Source: Achatina immaculata (taxonomy: Eukaryota > Mollusca > Gastropoda > Stylommatophora > Achatinidae). From it: DNA of 64,000 bases. Position numbers and translations under genes: made by a program. Location of the stretch: positions 31,974,530-32,038,529 of the forward strand of contig CM019718.1 of the NCBI GenBank assembly GCA_009760885.1, read 5' to 3'. Every line of letters begins with the position of its first letter. Position 1 is the stretch's first letter. Positions 44,639 through 55,846 of the stretch are shown piece after piece. Below the pieces are notes generated by a model that was not told the DNA's origin, made no database searches, and saw nothing but the letters and a program-made list of their open reading frames with translations.

Positions 44639-45840
44639 GTTTGTCCGGGACGTGCCGAATCGAACTGTTCTTTTCCCGGTGGAGGTTTCTACGGGCTGCT
44701 TTGTGACGGTTAAAGTGAGTTAATAATGAGATGTTTATAATAGGGTTAAATCGTTTTGATTGATTGACAAGGGGTTAAAAATCTGTTATAGTAATACGTA
44801 CGTATATAAAATTGGATTTAAAAGAAAGGATTATTTTAGCACAAGGCGGTTAAAAAGAAGGGTGGAATAGACCACGTGAGGGAAAGCAAAACAAATGAAA
44901 AATGTTGAAAGTTAAAACTGCACATTAGCCATGTAGTTGATCGATTACAGAGAAAATAAGTTTAATTAATCCATAGTTTAAAATAAAACTGCCAACATTT
45001 CCGTGACTTCACCATTAACAAAGTGAATAAAAATAACGAAACGAAATAACGACTAAAGATAAGTTCAAAGCTTAAGACAGAACGGACTGTTACAATTATA
45101 AATGCATACATAAGTTTAGTTCAAAATTAAAAGCAAATCGAAAATAATTCAAAATCACAAAACACATTAACTAGCCACAGTTTGATGATTATGTTTTGCA
45201 AGCCAGAAATCATCTGTTATATTCCTAAGCTAGGCATGACGGATGTTGTGTGTCAGCAAGGTACAGAATGTGGAAAACTGTTTTAATATCTTTCACTTTT
45301 GCTGTATCATGAACTATTATGTTCAGGGTATGTTGTATTCTGTTTTGATTGTTCTTAAGCTGATCTGTTTAAAAGGGGCGTAGGGACAGTGTTGTAGACG
45401 TTAAACTGAGACAGTTTCTGTATATTTTTATACTATCTTACAAAACCTCACAAACCTTGTGTATGTGTGAAACAAATACTGAAGCAACCTTCCATCTTGT
45501 GGTCATTATTTGTCGACTGCAGATTTTTAAAAACACTTTTGTGATTTGACTGGATTAGCAGAATCGATAACGACATCTATTCTTGCTGTTATCTTCCTTC
45601 TATAGTTAAGGATTCTCTTTGGTGCTATGGAATTCCTGCTCCTATGATGAGATCTTCCTTCCAAAAGAGGAGATCAGAGATGCAGTGGACTCATCCAGAT
45701 TCCAAGGATATTAAAAATTTAACAGTGATCTTTAATTTGGGCATGCATGTCACACAAATATCAATCTCTGCAACTGTATGCGTGGTTTGCAGAAGAAATT
45801 CCAGGAAGAATAATATTAATAGTAATAAGAATATGTAATA

Positions 45841-46299
45841 AGAATATATAATAAGTAGTAATAAGAATATATGAACATTCATTGTAGTTCTGAACTTGGA
45901 GTTGGATGGGGAGATGGAGGAAGGGTGCCAGCTGTGCAGTAGATATTGTCTTTTTTTTTTTTTTGTTCGTGGGAACCAGTATCCGTGGTTCCAGTTGTAA
46001 GGAATAGATATGCAAATAATGTAGTTACCGGGGTTGGTTGGCAACCCTAAGAGTAGGAATAATGCATCAGAGACCGGCTAGCACTGGTAGTGCGCAATTC
46101 TGGGAAAGGCCCGCCTCTGACCAGGTATATAAAGAAAACAGAATTTCACCAGGTCAGGCTTTGTACGCTGAACACATAGGGCCAGCGGTCGGGGGGAAGG
46201 GTTACTTGTCTTGCAAGCGTGAAAATGAGAGGTTTATTGTCGATGGAAAGTAAGCTAATAATCGGTTTATACTTTTGTGATGTGGATATAATATATAAT
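45841..46299. other. Unannotated intergenic stretch
   Basis: Contains a poly-T run at about 45951-45964. No gene or element recognised. Confidence 0.35.
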
Positions 46300-46880
46300 T
46301 CAAGTACTTAGGAACGATTATGACAACTGATGGAAATGTCACAACGAAATAAAAAGCAGACATGTTCAGGCCAAGTCAGCATTCCAGACAATGAGACACA
46401 TCTTGTGCGACAGATCCGTATCAATAGAAACAAGATTCCGAGTACTTAAATGTTACATTGAGCCAATTTTATTTTATGATGTGAATCATGGTCCATGAAT
46501 AAAAGAGTACAGCGAGAAAAGGAGGCCATGGAAATGTGATTTATAAGAAGGATGTTGAAGGTACCATGGACAGCCAAGAAAACCAGTGAAGAAGTCTTAA
46601 GAGAGGCTGGAGTTAAAAAGCAAATTACAGCAAAGATGAGAGGCAGACAAGCGAGATTTATATGACATTTCATGAGAAGAGGAAAACTGGAACACACTGT
46701 GGCAGCTGGAAAAACTGAAGGAAGAAGAGACAGAGGAAGACAGAGAAAGAGAAGTTACTGGATGGGCTGTCAGTGTGGCTAAGTAGAAAGTCACCAACGG
46801 ATCTCATAGTCAAGTCTAAAGACAGGGAATTGTGGAGAGAAATGATCGCCTACGCCATGCGGCACGGCACGGCACTTGAA
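46300..46880 (+). mobile_element. LINE polymerase C-terminal fragment, decayed
   Basis: Broken frames show YLGTIMTTDGNVTT (the YLG motif after the RT domain), FYFMM.. in place of LLYGCE, GKTEGRRDRGRQRK-like text and REMIAYAMRHGT, the usual end of a FADD-type LINE ORF2. Many stops. Confidence 0.8.
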
Positions 46881-47399
46881 TTGAATTTGATGTGGATGCG
46901 TGCAAGCTGTGTCCATTCTGTGCTTTCCTCCACCGACGACGACCAGGCCCGTCCTCACTTAGGTGTGAGTAAGATAACCGAAGGGTACATGAATAATTAC
47001 AATTCTAGTGTAACATATTCGTCTGTGTAAGAGTTTGAGGTTTTTGGTAATGTGCAATGATGGCTCATGTGTGCACATAAATACCTATTGCTGAATTTTA
47101 TGGACATGTATGTCGTAACAATTATTGCCAATTAGTTCCTTATAATACATCAGATATCCAATCATTTAATAATGAAGATTGGAGATTTTTTTATGATTAT
47201 GTACAAGGGATTAAAATTGATTCTTTAGAAGTTCCATTGTCGATCAAGATAATCTACGAATCTGAATCCCTTCAATAAATTTCTGTATCGCATATCCTTG
47301 ACACATCCCCTCTTACATATATCTCTAGAACAATTATATCCCAGCCTACACGAGTATACAAAAACAGAAGAAAAAGACAACGAGAAGAGGATATCAAAC
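46881..47399. other. Unannotated intergenic stretch
   Basis: No feature recognised; AT-rich. Confidence 0.3.
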
Positions 47400-47521
47400 T
47401 GAAAGGAAGAAAAAGAAACTGAAAAAAATGTACATCCATCGTGCTCCAACCCACTGATATTTTCAGCAAAGTGGCGAATACTACAGAGAGAACTTGAGAC
47501 AGTATCTTCAAGGTTCCTCAT
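47400..47521 (-). pseudogene. Decayed SLC22 exon-1 copy
   Basis: Begins MRNLED exactly like the two intact exon-1 copies. It then loses the IGGLGR part and shifts frame; the shifted frame resumes as VVFATLLKISVGWSTMDVHF, which aligns with IVLVNLLRICSGWTMLTVTF. No open exon of correct length and phase remains. Read as an old third copy; moderate confidence because the match is short. Confidence 0.45.
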
Positions 47522-47559
47522 CTTTCTCAGAGATTAGTATCACCGGCCGCTTTTAAACA

Positions 47560-48243
47560 CTCCCCACTTTGAAAATAAATTGTGAAAATAATGAAAAAAA
47601 AAGTGCAGGCAGAACATTTAGATGTTAGAAAAGAAGAGGCCAAAGAATTAACAAGAATTGAATCTTGGACTTTACGTAGTACGGGGAACTCTTTAGCCAT
47701 AGTAGGCGGCCAATCTTCTTCACTTTAACCCTTTTAAAAGGATGCGTTAGACGATCAGATCACGTGACAAGCTGTCACTAATTGAAAAAAAAGCAAACAA
47801 TTCCTTTTTAGTCAGTAACCTGTTTGCCTATAAACTCTCTTCTTAAATGTAACTTTGATATCAAAACACAAGTAGCAGATAAATAAACATATAAATTTAA
47901 CAAATATGCCAATAAAATTAGCTGTAAGTAGGTTAAATTATGTAGGATGGGAAAAGGTGACGCACTTAATGCATTAAAAAAAAAAAAAAAGAACAGGTGT
48001 CCATCTTGACCATGACTTCTTTGAGTATTGAGCTGCGAGTTCTTACTTTTTTGCGAAAATGTATAAACTATGAAAAAGTAGTTAAAGCTTTATTACTTAA
48101 CGACAATAATTATTGTATGGGTATATAACTATACACGGAGCACTGCAGTAAAGCTGAGATACCAGAATGTATAAACTAGGAAAAAAAGTAGGAACAGCTT
48201 TATTACTTAACCAGTACAAAGTTGTGACAGTTCGGCGTGAGCA

Positions 48244-48289
<46 letters not shown>

Positions 48290-49013
48290 TAAAGTATAAA
48301 TTCACGTGAATGCTACATAAAAAATATGAATGGAAAAAAAATAGAATAAAATAAAACAACATTTCTGAACACAGCCTCTTACAAGCCACAGCATCTAACA
48401 AATCATAGCTAAGTGGTCCATTTATTTTATTTTATTCTAATTTTTTTCAATTCATATTTTGTACATATATTTCATGTGAATTTATACCACTAAATCGGAC
48501 TACAGACCTGTCTTCACACCCCCATGAAAATCGTTTTGTTTAAAAATTATGAAAAATGGGACGGGGAGCTACGGAGTTCAGCTGGTAAAAACAAATGTTA
48601 ACATGTGCAACCAGTGTAATAATACGCGTAGAAACACTGGAGCAAGGGGAAATGTTCATAATCTGTCACCCGTGATAGCAGACATGTGAAGTTAACAGAA
48701 GAATGCGCATAGTATACACGTTAAAAGAATTTTTAAAATCCAATTATCGTCAAACTAACAACACAAACTGAAACTGAGAGTTGTCAAATACTGATTATAC
48801 TCCACAGTCCTCTACGCCGTAGATGCAAGGACAATAATTAAATAAGAAAATGGACAAGAAGATTGATACTACTGAAATGTGAACGTAGACAGTCAGACAA
48901 GGAGACACGAAGACGTACAGCGAAGAAAACTGCTGGTGAACAAGGGACAGCAACGGCGATAGCAAAGTGGACACCTTCTGCTACCAGTGCAGTCCCCTTG
49001 TAACGAATACTGA

Positions 49014-49091
<78 letters not shown>

Positions 49092-49165
49092 ATGTAGTTA
49101 TACGCGAGAGTGGGACATACTCCTTGAACAGAGATTTTAAAAAGAAACTCAGAAAAAGTGCTTCT
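47560..49165. other. Intergenic stretch with two (GA)n microsatellites
   Basis: Pure (GA)n at about 48247-48284 and 49021-49087, a poly-A run near 47977. No gene recognised. The (GA)n runs resemble LINE tails but no LINE body adjoins them. Confidence 0.45.
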
Positions 49166-50335
49166 TATATCTTATATCCTTCCCGTGCCGTTAAACGTCA
49201 CATAGGGCCCGCAAAGTAGTTCGCCAATTTTTCCTGTCTTCAGCGAGCCTTTTAACCTCATCAAAGGATTTTATGCCTGTTAATTTGGCCTCTCTTAACA
49301 ATGACCTCTTCAGAGTTTCACGCAGCCTGCCTCTTTTTCTTTGGCCTGTTGTGTTCCACTTGATAGCTTGTTTTGGGATTCTCTGATCATTTCTTCTCAT
49401 CAAATGACCAACATATGTCCATCTCCTTTTCCTGATCGCCCATGAGACTGGTTGTTGTTCAGTCATCTGTCTTATCTCTGCATTGTTCTTAAATTCGTTC
49501 CACTTGATGCCGAGTATTTTCCTTAGGCATTTGTTTTCAAAAGAGTCTAATTTCTTGTCTGTTTCTTTAGTTGTTTTCCAGCTTTCGCATGCATAAATGA
49601 GGGTGGATATTACATTTGAACTGAATAGTCTTAACTTGGTTTTTGTGCTTATAACTTTTGAATTCCATATGTTCTCAAGGTTCTTGAAGATCGATAGTGC
49701 TTTTACAATTCTGATTCTAACTTCCTTTCTAGTGTCACCATCCTGATCTATGTAGCTGCCAAGGTATGCAAATTGATTGACTTCTTCAATATCTGTCCCT
49801 TCTATGTGTATTTTTCCATTTTGATTAAGGAGAATTATCATTATTTTTGTTTTGTCCTTGTTAATTTCAAGTCCTATTTTACTGGCCAGTGAAGACAGGC
49901 TATCTGTTTTTTCTTGCATGGAGTTCACATTGTTACTGATAAGAGTTATGTCATCAGCAAAATCAAGATCTTCTAGTTGGGTCCCATGTACCCAGTCAAT
50001 ACCTGTGTTACCTGTGCAGCATTTTTTCATTATGAAATATTTTGTAATCCCAAAAAGTAAAGGAGACAGTATACATCCTTGTTTCACAGCTGTTTCAATC
50101 TGGAACCATTCACTCATCCCTTCTTCTGTCTTGACTGCACAAACATATCCATTGTAGAAGTCCTTAATGATGTTGACAATTTTAGATGGTATTCCATATA
50201 GACTTAAAATTCTCCATAATGAATCTCTGTGTATGTTATCAACTGCCTTTTTAAAATCTATGAAGTTCAGTATTAATGATTTCTGCTTCTCAGTATGTTC
50301 TTCAAGTATTATTCTGAGAGTAAAGATATAAAAAG
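49165..50335 (-). mobile_element. RTE-like LINE, 5'-truncated, long intact ORF
   Basis: Minus-strand frame open for about 380 codons down to the stop near 49191. RT motifs in order: NFIDFKKAVDNIHRDSLW (motif A with catalytic Asp), VKQGCILSPLLF (motif B), LEDLDFADDITLIS (motif C, FADD), then the YLGSYIDQDG and CLRKILGIKWNEFKN region. The 3' end is TTTAACGGCACGGGAAGGAT plus ATAAGATATAAG. The lack of stops suggests a recent copy and makes this the reference for five truncated relatives in the window. The endonuclease is missing through truncation. Confidence 0.92.
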
Positions 50336-51212
50336 TACTAGACCGACCGAAATTGAAAAGATAATGAAAAACAGAAACCAGAAAATGACAATATTTTAAT
50401 CATCAGGGGACATAACAATGTAATGAAACAAAACAGGAGAAAAAAAAATGAAGTGAAAGAAACGAAGTGAAAGGAGTAACAGAAGACGTCTGTGTGCTGT
50501 AGGCAGATGCACGTCAAGAGACGCATACACATCAACACTACCAGGCCCACTGAGAGAGCTAACTGAAGGTTTAGTGACGACAACCTTCTCGCGGAGACTG
50601 CATAGGCAGGAAACTGTTGTAGACATGAAACAGTAACACAGGCCTTCAGGCCGTCAGAGCTATATTCCCCCCCCCCTTCTTTTTTAATACACAAACACAC
50701 ACACACATACACACTCAAAGAAAAGCAAACTTTTGACTATCTGGGTGGGGAAAAGGGAGACGTCTGCTTGAAGGTTAATAATGTTCGCTGTATGTACTCT
50801 TAACATTCAGAATTTCGTTGATTTTTTTACGTGCTTTCATTTTTCACATGCCATTTACTAGTTTTAAAATAGTTATGATTTATTCTCTCGAGCTAATGAT
50901 CGAATCTGATTTAATTTCCTAATACAATTATTTTGAAAGAAATTTTAAAAAACGAGAACAAATAACAACGAAGATATTGATTTTCTCACTGCTTCAAACT
51001 GCAAATCCACATTAAAAAAAAACCAAGCGTCTGCTCCAACGGCTTTGTTAGTCGATGTCTATGCACATAACTTTTCTTGTTGTATTCGCCCGTTAGACTG
51101 AGAAATAAGCTGTAGGTTTTACAGTGGGTTTGTAACAGAAATATATCACATGAAATAACATTATAGTTTTATAGGTGGGGGTAACTGATAGTAACTGCCG
51201 TAAAATTGGTTC
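50336..51212. other. Unannotated intergenic stretch
   Basis: Short (CA)n near 50690-50712 and a poly-C run. The minus-strand open frame at 50338-50718 shows no known domain. Confidence 0.35.
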
Positions 51213-51424
51213 TACAGTAAAATCTCGTTATAACGGACTTCAAAGGGATTGACAAACTAGTCCATTATATCGAAAGTTCGCTATGTCCAGAAATGATCGC
51301 AGTCTGACTAGAGCAGTGTGAGTCAACATTAAATCATGGACTTCTTACAATATTCCCACACACATACAGCGTGGTAAACAAATGTTAACATTGTCTTGGC
51401 CTTCCTCATTTATTGTTAGGTGTA

Positions 51425-52035
51425 GAGGTGAAGTGCAATTGTCTCCCAATGGCTCACATGTTGGCTTCGTACGTTGAGATGTTCAAGGACTCTGCTATAC
51501 CATCAGTCCATCGTTTGCGTGGGCGGCCCCTTCCTCTGACTTTGTGTGGTCTGTAAAACATTGCTCTCTGTGGTACACATTCTGTTGGTAGTCGTGACAC
51601 ATGACCGAACCATTTTATTTTCTGTTTTTTAATATAGTTCAGAACGGGTTCAATTCCTACTTTATTTCTAATGACATCGTTTCTGATTCTGTCCATTCTT
51701 AATATTCCAAGAATTCTTCTCAAGAATCTTATTTCAGTTCTTGTAATTTTCCTTTTGTCTTTTGCTGTCAGTGTCCATGCCTGGCATTGGTAGCACAAAG
51801 TTGGTATGAAGACTATCATATAGATAGTTCTTTTGGTTTCCAGTGAGACATGCTTGTTGTTTAGTATGGGAGCCATTTGTTCAATAAGTTGGCTCGCTTT
51901 GTTACATCTGTTTTCGATCTCTATGTCTATTTTTCCTTTGTTGAGAAAATGCATCTGAGGTATTTGAAATGCGTTACTGGTTTCACAGTATGGTTTTCCA
52001 GTGTAATGTTTATTGGTTAACAGTGTCAAAAAGCA
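51425..52035 (-). mobile_element. LINE polymerase C-terminal fragment, open
   Basis: A 191-codon frame with IDIEIENRCNKASQLIEQMA, CYQCQAWTL (the LLYGCEAW-like motif), RFLRRILGI, KIKWFGHVSRLP and KVRGRGRPRKRW, the post-RT part of a non-LTR ORF2. A family distinct from the RTE-like one at 49165. It lies inside the pogo-like remnant. Confidence 0.85.
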
Positions 52036-52109
52036 TGTACACTTACTGTAATGTTGTCAGTGCTTATTAACATTAAATATTTAATTATTAAAAGTGCATG
52101 TTCTCAAGC

Positions 52110-52305
52110 ATTAATGTTGTTACATGTACAGTACTTTGCTGTATTAATGTTGTTACATGTGCAGTACTGTGCTGTATTAATGTTGTTACATGTACAGTAC
52201 TTTGCTGTATTAATGTTGTTACATGTGCAGTACTTTGCTGTATGAATGTTGTTACATATACAGTACTGTGCTGTATTAATGTTGTTACATGTACAGTACC
52301 ATCCT
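52110..52305. repeat. 33-bp minisatellite, about 6 units
   Basis: Unit TGTTGTTACATGTACAGTAC TTTGCTGTATTAA. 11 codons per unit keeps several frames open. Confidence 0.92.
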
Positions 52306-52868
52306 ATATTACCAAGAAGCAAAGTAGCCGGTCACTTTCTTCTGCTATTTTAGCAACATATCCATCTAATTTGTCAGTGCAAGTCATCAGGACATCTGAT
52401 TCAGCTGGATCACTGGCATTATGTCCAGTGTAATGTTGCAACAATGTCAGTACCTTGTTTGTCTCACATATTTGTGGTGAAGATGTAACTGGAGTCTTAT
52501 CTTCGTTAGATATTATCATCACTTTGTGAACATTCATTGTCTGCAGACTTCGTCTTAATGTCTGCTGCAATCCGCTATTTTACACAAAACTGCACACACC
52601 TGTAACTGCACATGCGCTGTCATTGCTGTGCCTGCCTGATTGGTGCTAGGTACTGTCGTATGTTATAACTGAATAAAACAGCACCAGGCAGCAACAGGGA
52701 TCTAACTTTTAGTCCATTATAAACGAAATACCCTTATAAGTGACTTCGTTATATCTGGCTGTTTTATTGTATATTTATATAAGTGTGTTGCCAGGAGCTG
52801 CAGACCTGCTGGTCCATTATTACAGATGCTCCATTATAAACGGTGTCCATTATAACGAGATTTTACCG

Positions 52869-53605
52869 GGGCAAGAGTTTTTAATGTTGCAGTTTTATAA
52901 AAACAGGTAGGGAACTCGCTATAAATGAGCTAAAATCATTTCCGTATACCTGTTCTTGTTCATTTCCCATGTCCGTTTTCACTTATTCTGGTAGGTTTCC
53001 TCGTCTGTTCTGTGAGACTGCAAGAGTGCTACTCTGCTACTCTTCCTCCTATTTTTTTTTCCTCCTACCTGTTGCCCTAGCTTACCATATTCCACCCTTG
53101 GCTGCCTGTCTATGTCTCCTATTTCTTCATTCACCTGCATCAGCCTTAGTCTGGCCAGTTTCCTCAGAGAGAGTGGATTATGGATAAGTTTCTTTGCATG
53201 TTTTTTTTTTATGTTTGCTTTTGTCTTTTCTGTTGTCCTTGATAAATGCAGTTTTGCTGCAATATTGGGTTGTTACCTTTTCATTTTTCTTACTCCTTGC
53301 TAACTTTTCTTCTTTTTTTTTCGCTGCCTGCTTTTGTAAAACTGTGTCGTCACCTGTGTCCAACTCTATTCTGTAGTTTTATTGAGAAATAGCTGTGATT
53401 TTGTGTACTCATCTGTCGTGAGCATGATCTACGAGCAGGTCTTAGCATTTGACACAATGATAATGGTGAAGTATCAGATGCGATGTGGGTTAGCTTGGCG
53501 AGCTCAGAGACTCAAGATAGACCTGAGAAGCAAGTCTCTTGGCAGATTCATCACCCTCATGTCACGTATGCGGCAGACTTGGCTGTTTTGTCAGTATACA
53601 TGCAA
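52869..53605. other. Unannotated, pyrimidine-rich
   Basis: T/C-rich sequence with overlapping short frames caused by base bias. Nothing recognised. Confidence 0.35.
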
Positions 53606-53621
53606 CAAACTAGGCTATTTT

Positions 53622-53915
53622 ATCTGTGTACATATGGCAAAATATTTTATCTGTGTACACATGGCAAAATATTTTATCTGTATACACATGGCAAAATATT
53701 TTATCTGTGTACACATGGCAAAATATTTTATCTGTATACACATGGCAAAATATTTTATCTGTATACACATGGCAAAATATTTTATCTGTGTACACATGGC
53801 AAAATATTTTATCTGTGTACACATGGCAAAATATTTTATCTGTATACACATGGCAAAATATTTTATCTGTATACACATGGCAAAATATTTTATCTGTGTA
53901 CACATGGCAAAATAT
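53622..53915. repeat. 27-bp minisatellite, about 11 units
   Basis: Unit ACATGGCAAAATATTTTATC TGTGTAC (or TGTATAC). 9 codons per unit: three plus frames and two minus frames are open through the array, so the 217- and 166-codon frames here are artefacts. Confidence 0.94.
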
Positions 53916-53929
53916 TTTGCCCCCTTGGC

Positions 53930-54400
53930 AGTGTTAACTTTTTGCAAACATTCCCTCCCCCCCCCCACTTCAAATCACTATAAACATATGCCCCTCAGAA
54001 GTCAGCATTGCACCCCTCTGAGATCTGAGCACTAGGCAGCTGCCAAAGTTTCTGACTCATAGTTCACAATCTTTCCAAATGAAGAGTTTATGTTGCTGAA
54101 GAAAGAATAAAATACTGCGTGACTGCATCTCTGGAAAGATCTATGGCTTTACCGTACAAAAAATAAGTTTGATTCTTGCTTTCTTTTCCAAACAAAAATT
54201 GCGTTATTTGTTTGCACACTTACGGCCTAATGCCATTCTAGCGGGGAAAAAAAAAGTGTCCAGATTTGATCTTGTGGACAGAAGGATAATTCATATGTGA
54301 AACTTGAAGATGTAATAATACTGACAATAATGTACTGGAGAACATCCAGTAGAAGTCTAGAAGTTGACCATCTGAGGAGAGTAATTAGTTCTGACAGAGT
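53930..54400. other. Unannotated intergenic stretch
   Basis: No feature recognised. Confidence 0.3.
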
Positions 54401-54424
54401 TTTCAGAGCCTGATTTCTGCTAAA

Positions 54425-55330
54425 AGTACCAGCCCCAAAAACTGGGAGAAAATACCAGCCCAAAAACGGGGACATAATACCAGCCCCATTTGTCTATTAT
54501 CAAGCAGTCACAAAGATATGCAAGATAAAATAAACAAGTTAACCCAGAATGCAAACAACATAGGACTAAAGATCAACGTAGGAAAGACAAAATTAATGAA
54601 GCAAAATGTGAACAACAGAAATGTACTCAGAGTAGATAACAAGTTAGTGGAGGAGGTCAACGAATTTGTATACCTTGGCAGCAGAGTAGTAGAAAATGGA
54701 GACAGCACAGAGGACATCAACAGCAGACTTACTAGAGCAAACCAGGCTTTTGCAATGCTACAGAATATATGGAAATCAAATAAACTAAGCATAAATATGA
54801 AAATCAGGATATTTAAGAGTAATGTTCTAAGTGTACTACTCTATGGTAGTGAATGCTGGAAAATCACCAAAACCATAGAAAACAAGTTGAATTCTTTCCA
54901 GACTAAATGTTTACGTAGAATTAAAAAAATATTTTGGCCAAACACCATAAGAAATAACATCTTATTGGCAGAAATGCAGATGAAACCACTGACAACAATT
55001 ATTGAGGAAAGACGCTGGCGATGGTTGGGACATGTGCTCAGAATGACTGACAACTCACTACCAAAAATAGCACTAAGATGGACACCACAGGGGAACAGAA
55101 GTAAGGGTAGACCAAAAGAGACATGGAGAAGAACAACAGAAAGGATGTTGAGCAATAGAGGGCTCACCTGGGCAAGAGCAGAAAAAAAGGCGAAAGACAG
55201 GCATTTGTGGAAAACCCTTGCGGAAGCCCCATGTGCCCTGGGCACTTAAGGTTCAGAGAGAGAGAGAGAATACCAGCCCAAAATCTGGGACATAATACCA
55301 GCCCAAAGATGGAAACAGTACTATCCAAAA
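54425..55330. repeat. About 25-bp repeat, units on both sides of a LINE
   Basis: AATACCAGCCCAAAAACGGG GACAT-type units at about 54425-54486 and again at 55269-55310, interrupted by the LINE at 54487-55268. Confidence 0.8.
54487..55268 (+). mobile_element. LINE ORF2 C-terminus with (GA)n tail, open frame
   Basis: 243 codons open: NVGKTKLMKQNV, EFVYLGSRVVENGDSTEDIN, SVLLYGSECWKITKTIENKL, FQTKCLRRI, RRWRWLGHVLRMTDNSLPKI, NRSKGRPKETWRRTTER. Ends AAGGTTCAGAGAGAGAGAGA. Flanked by AATACCAGCCC (54476-54486 and 55269-55279). Same family as the dead copy at 1352-1662. Confidence 0.92.
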
Positions 55331-55740
55331 TACACTCAAACAGTCCATAAATCTTGGGATTGAGATTTCTTTTTCTGTTCATTTATTATTAATTCTAGCA
55401 TAGTCCCAAATTCATAGAACTGATTTTTTAAAATGTGAATATCCTATTTTCCCTTAACATACTAACAGCTGTAGGATCAGAATAATTAAGTATGTCTTGC
55501 TCTTTCCCTCCAGCATAAATATTAGGTACCTGTTTTATGGCAGGGTCAGCTGGAACATGAGTGAGCTAGATGGATCTGGACTTGCTAAGTTGGTTTTGTT
55601 ATTGACTATTGGCTGAGCTGCAATTGTGCCAGAAGGTGGTTGAATCTGTTGCAGATATATAATGACTTGTTCATGAAGCCGTGTTCAGCGTGTGAAGTCA
55701 AAATTAGAGCTGTCCCTGTGAGAGTCCAGTCAATGACAAC
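55331..55740. other. TMEM260 upstream region
   Basis: Presumed 5' flank/5' UTR of the TMEM260-type gene. No TATA box or other defined promoter element could be pinned down. Confidence 0.35.
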
Positions 55741-55846
55741 ATGGTAGGAGAAAGCAAGGAGACGGCCTCTGCTGTTTTTGTGTTTATTGTCACTTTTGGA
55801 GTCTATTTGAAAAGTTTGCATCCATCCTTGCCTGGTGGAGACTCAG
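55741..55846 (+). CDS. TMEM260: TMEM260 coding exon 1
   Basis: 35 codons plus one base. Starts MVGESKETASAVFVFIV and ends at the GGDS motif. The donor is TCAG|gtttga, a weak consensus after gt, phase 1. Confidence 0.88.

Larger units (their letters stand above)
42265..45840. repeat. Segmental duplication, copy B (matches 1-3330)
   Basis: See copy A. Contains the intact SLC22 exon 1 at 44525-44638. Similarity fades after about 45840, with a roughly 65-bp difference near 45715-45780. Confidence 0.85.
51215..52868. mobile_element. pogo/Tigger-like DNA transposon remnant
   Basis: Left end CAGTAAAATCTCGTTATAAC preceded by TA; right end is its inverted counterpart (plus strand ...GTTATAACGAGATTTTACCG type, here TATAACGAGATTTTACCG). 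Several internal TCCATTATA motifs lie near both ends. A minus-strand frame at 52570-52304 (ETNKVLTLLQHY...LMTCTDKLDGYVAKI) resembles the C-terminal helices of Tigger-type transposases. The inside also holds a LINE fragment and a minisatellite. The right-hand TA is not visible. Confidence 0.65.

Noticed and set aside
51230..51300. GTTATAACGGAC and TCCATTATA motifs considered as a transcription-factor site cluster
   Set aside because: They recur inverted at 52700-52868 and form the terminal/subterminal repeats of a DNA transposon.
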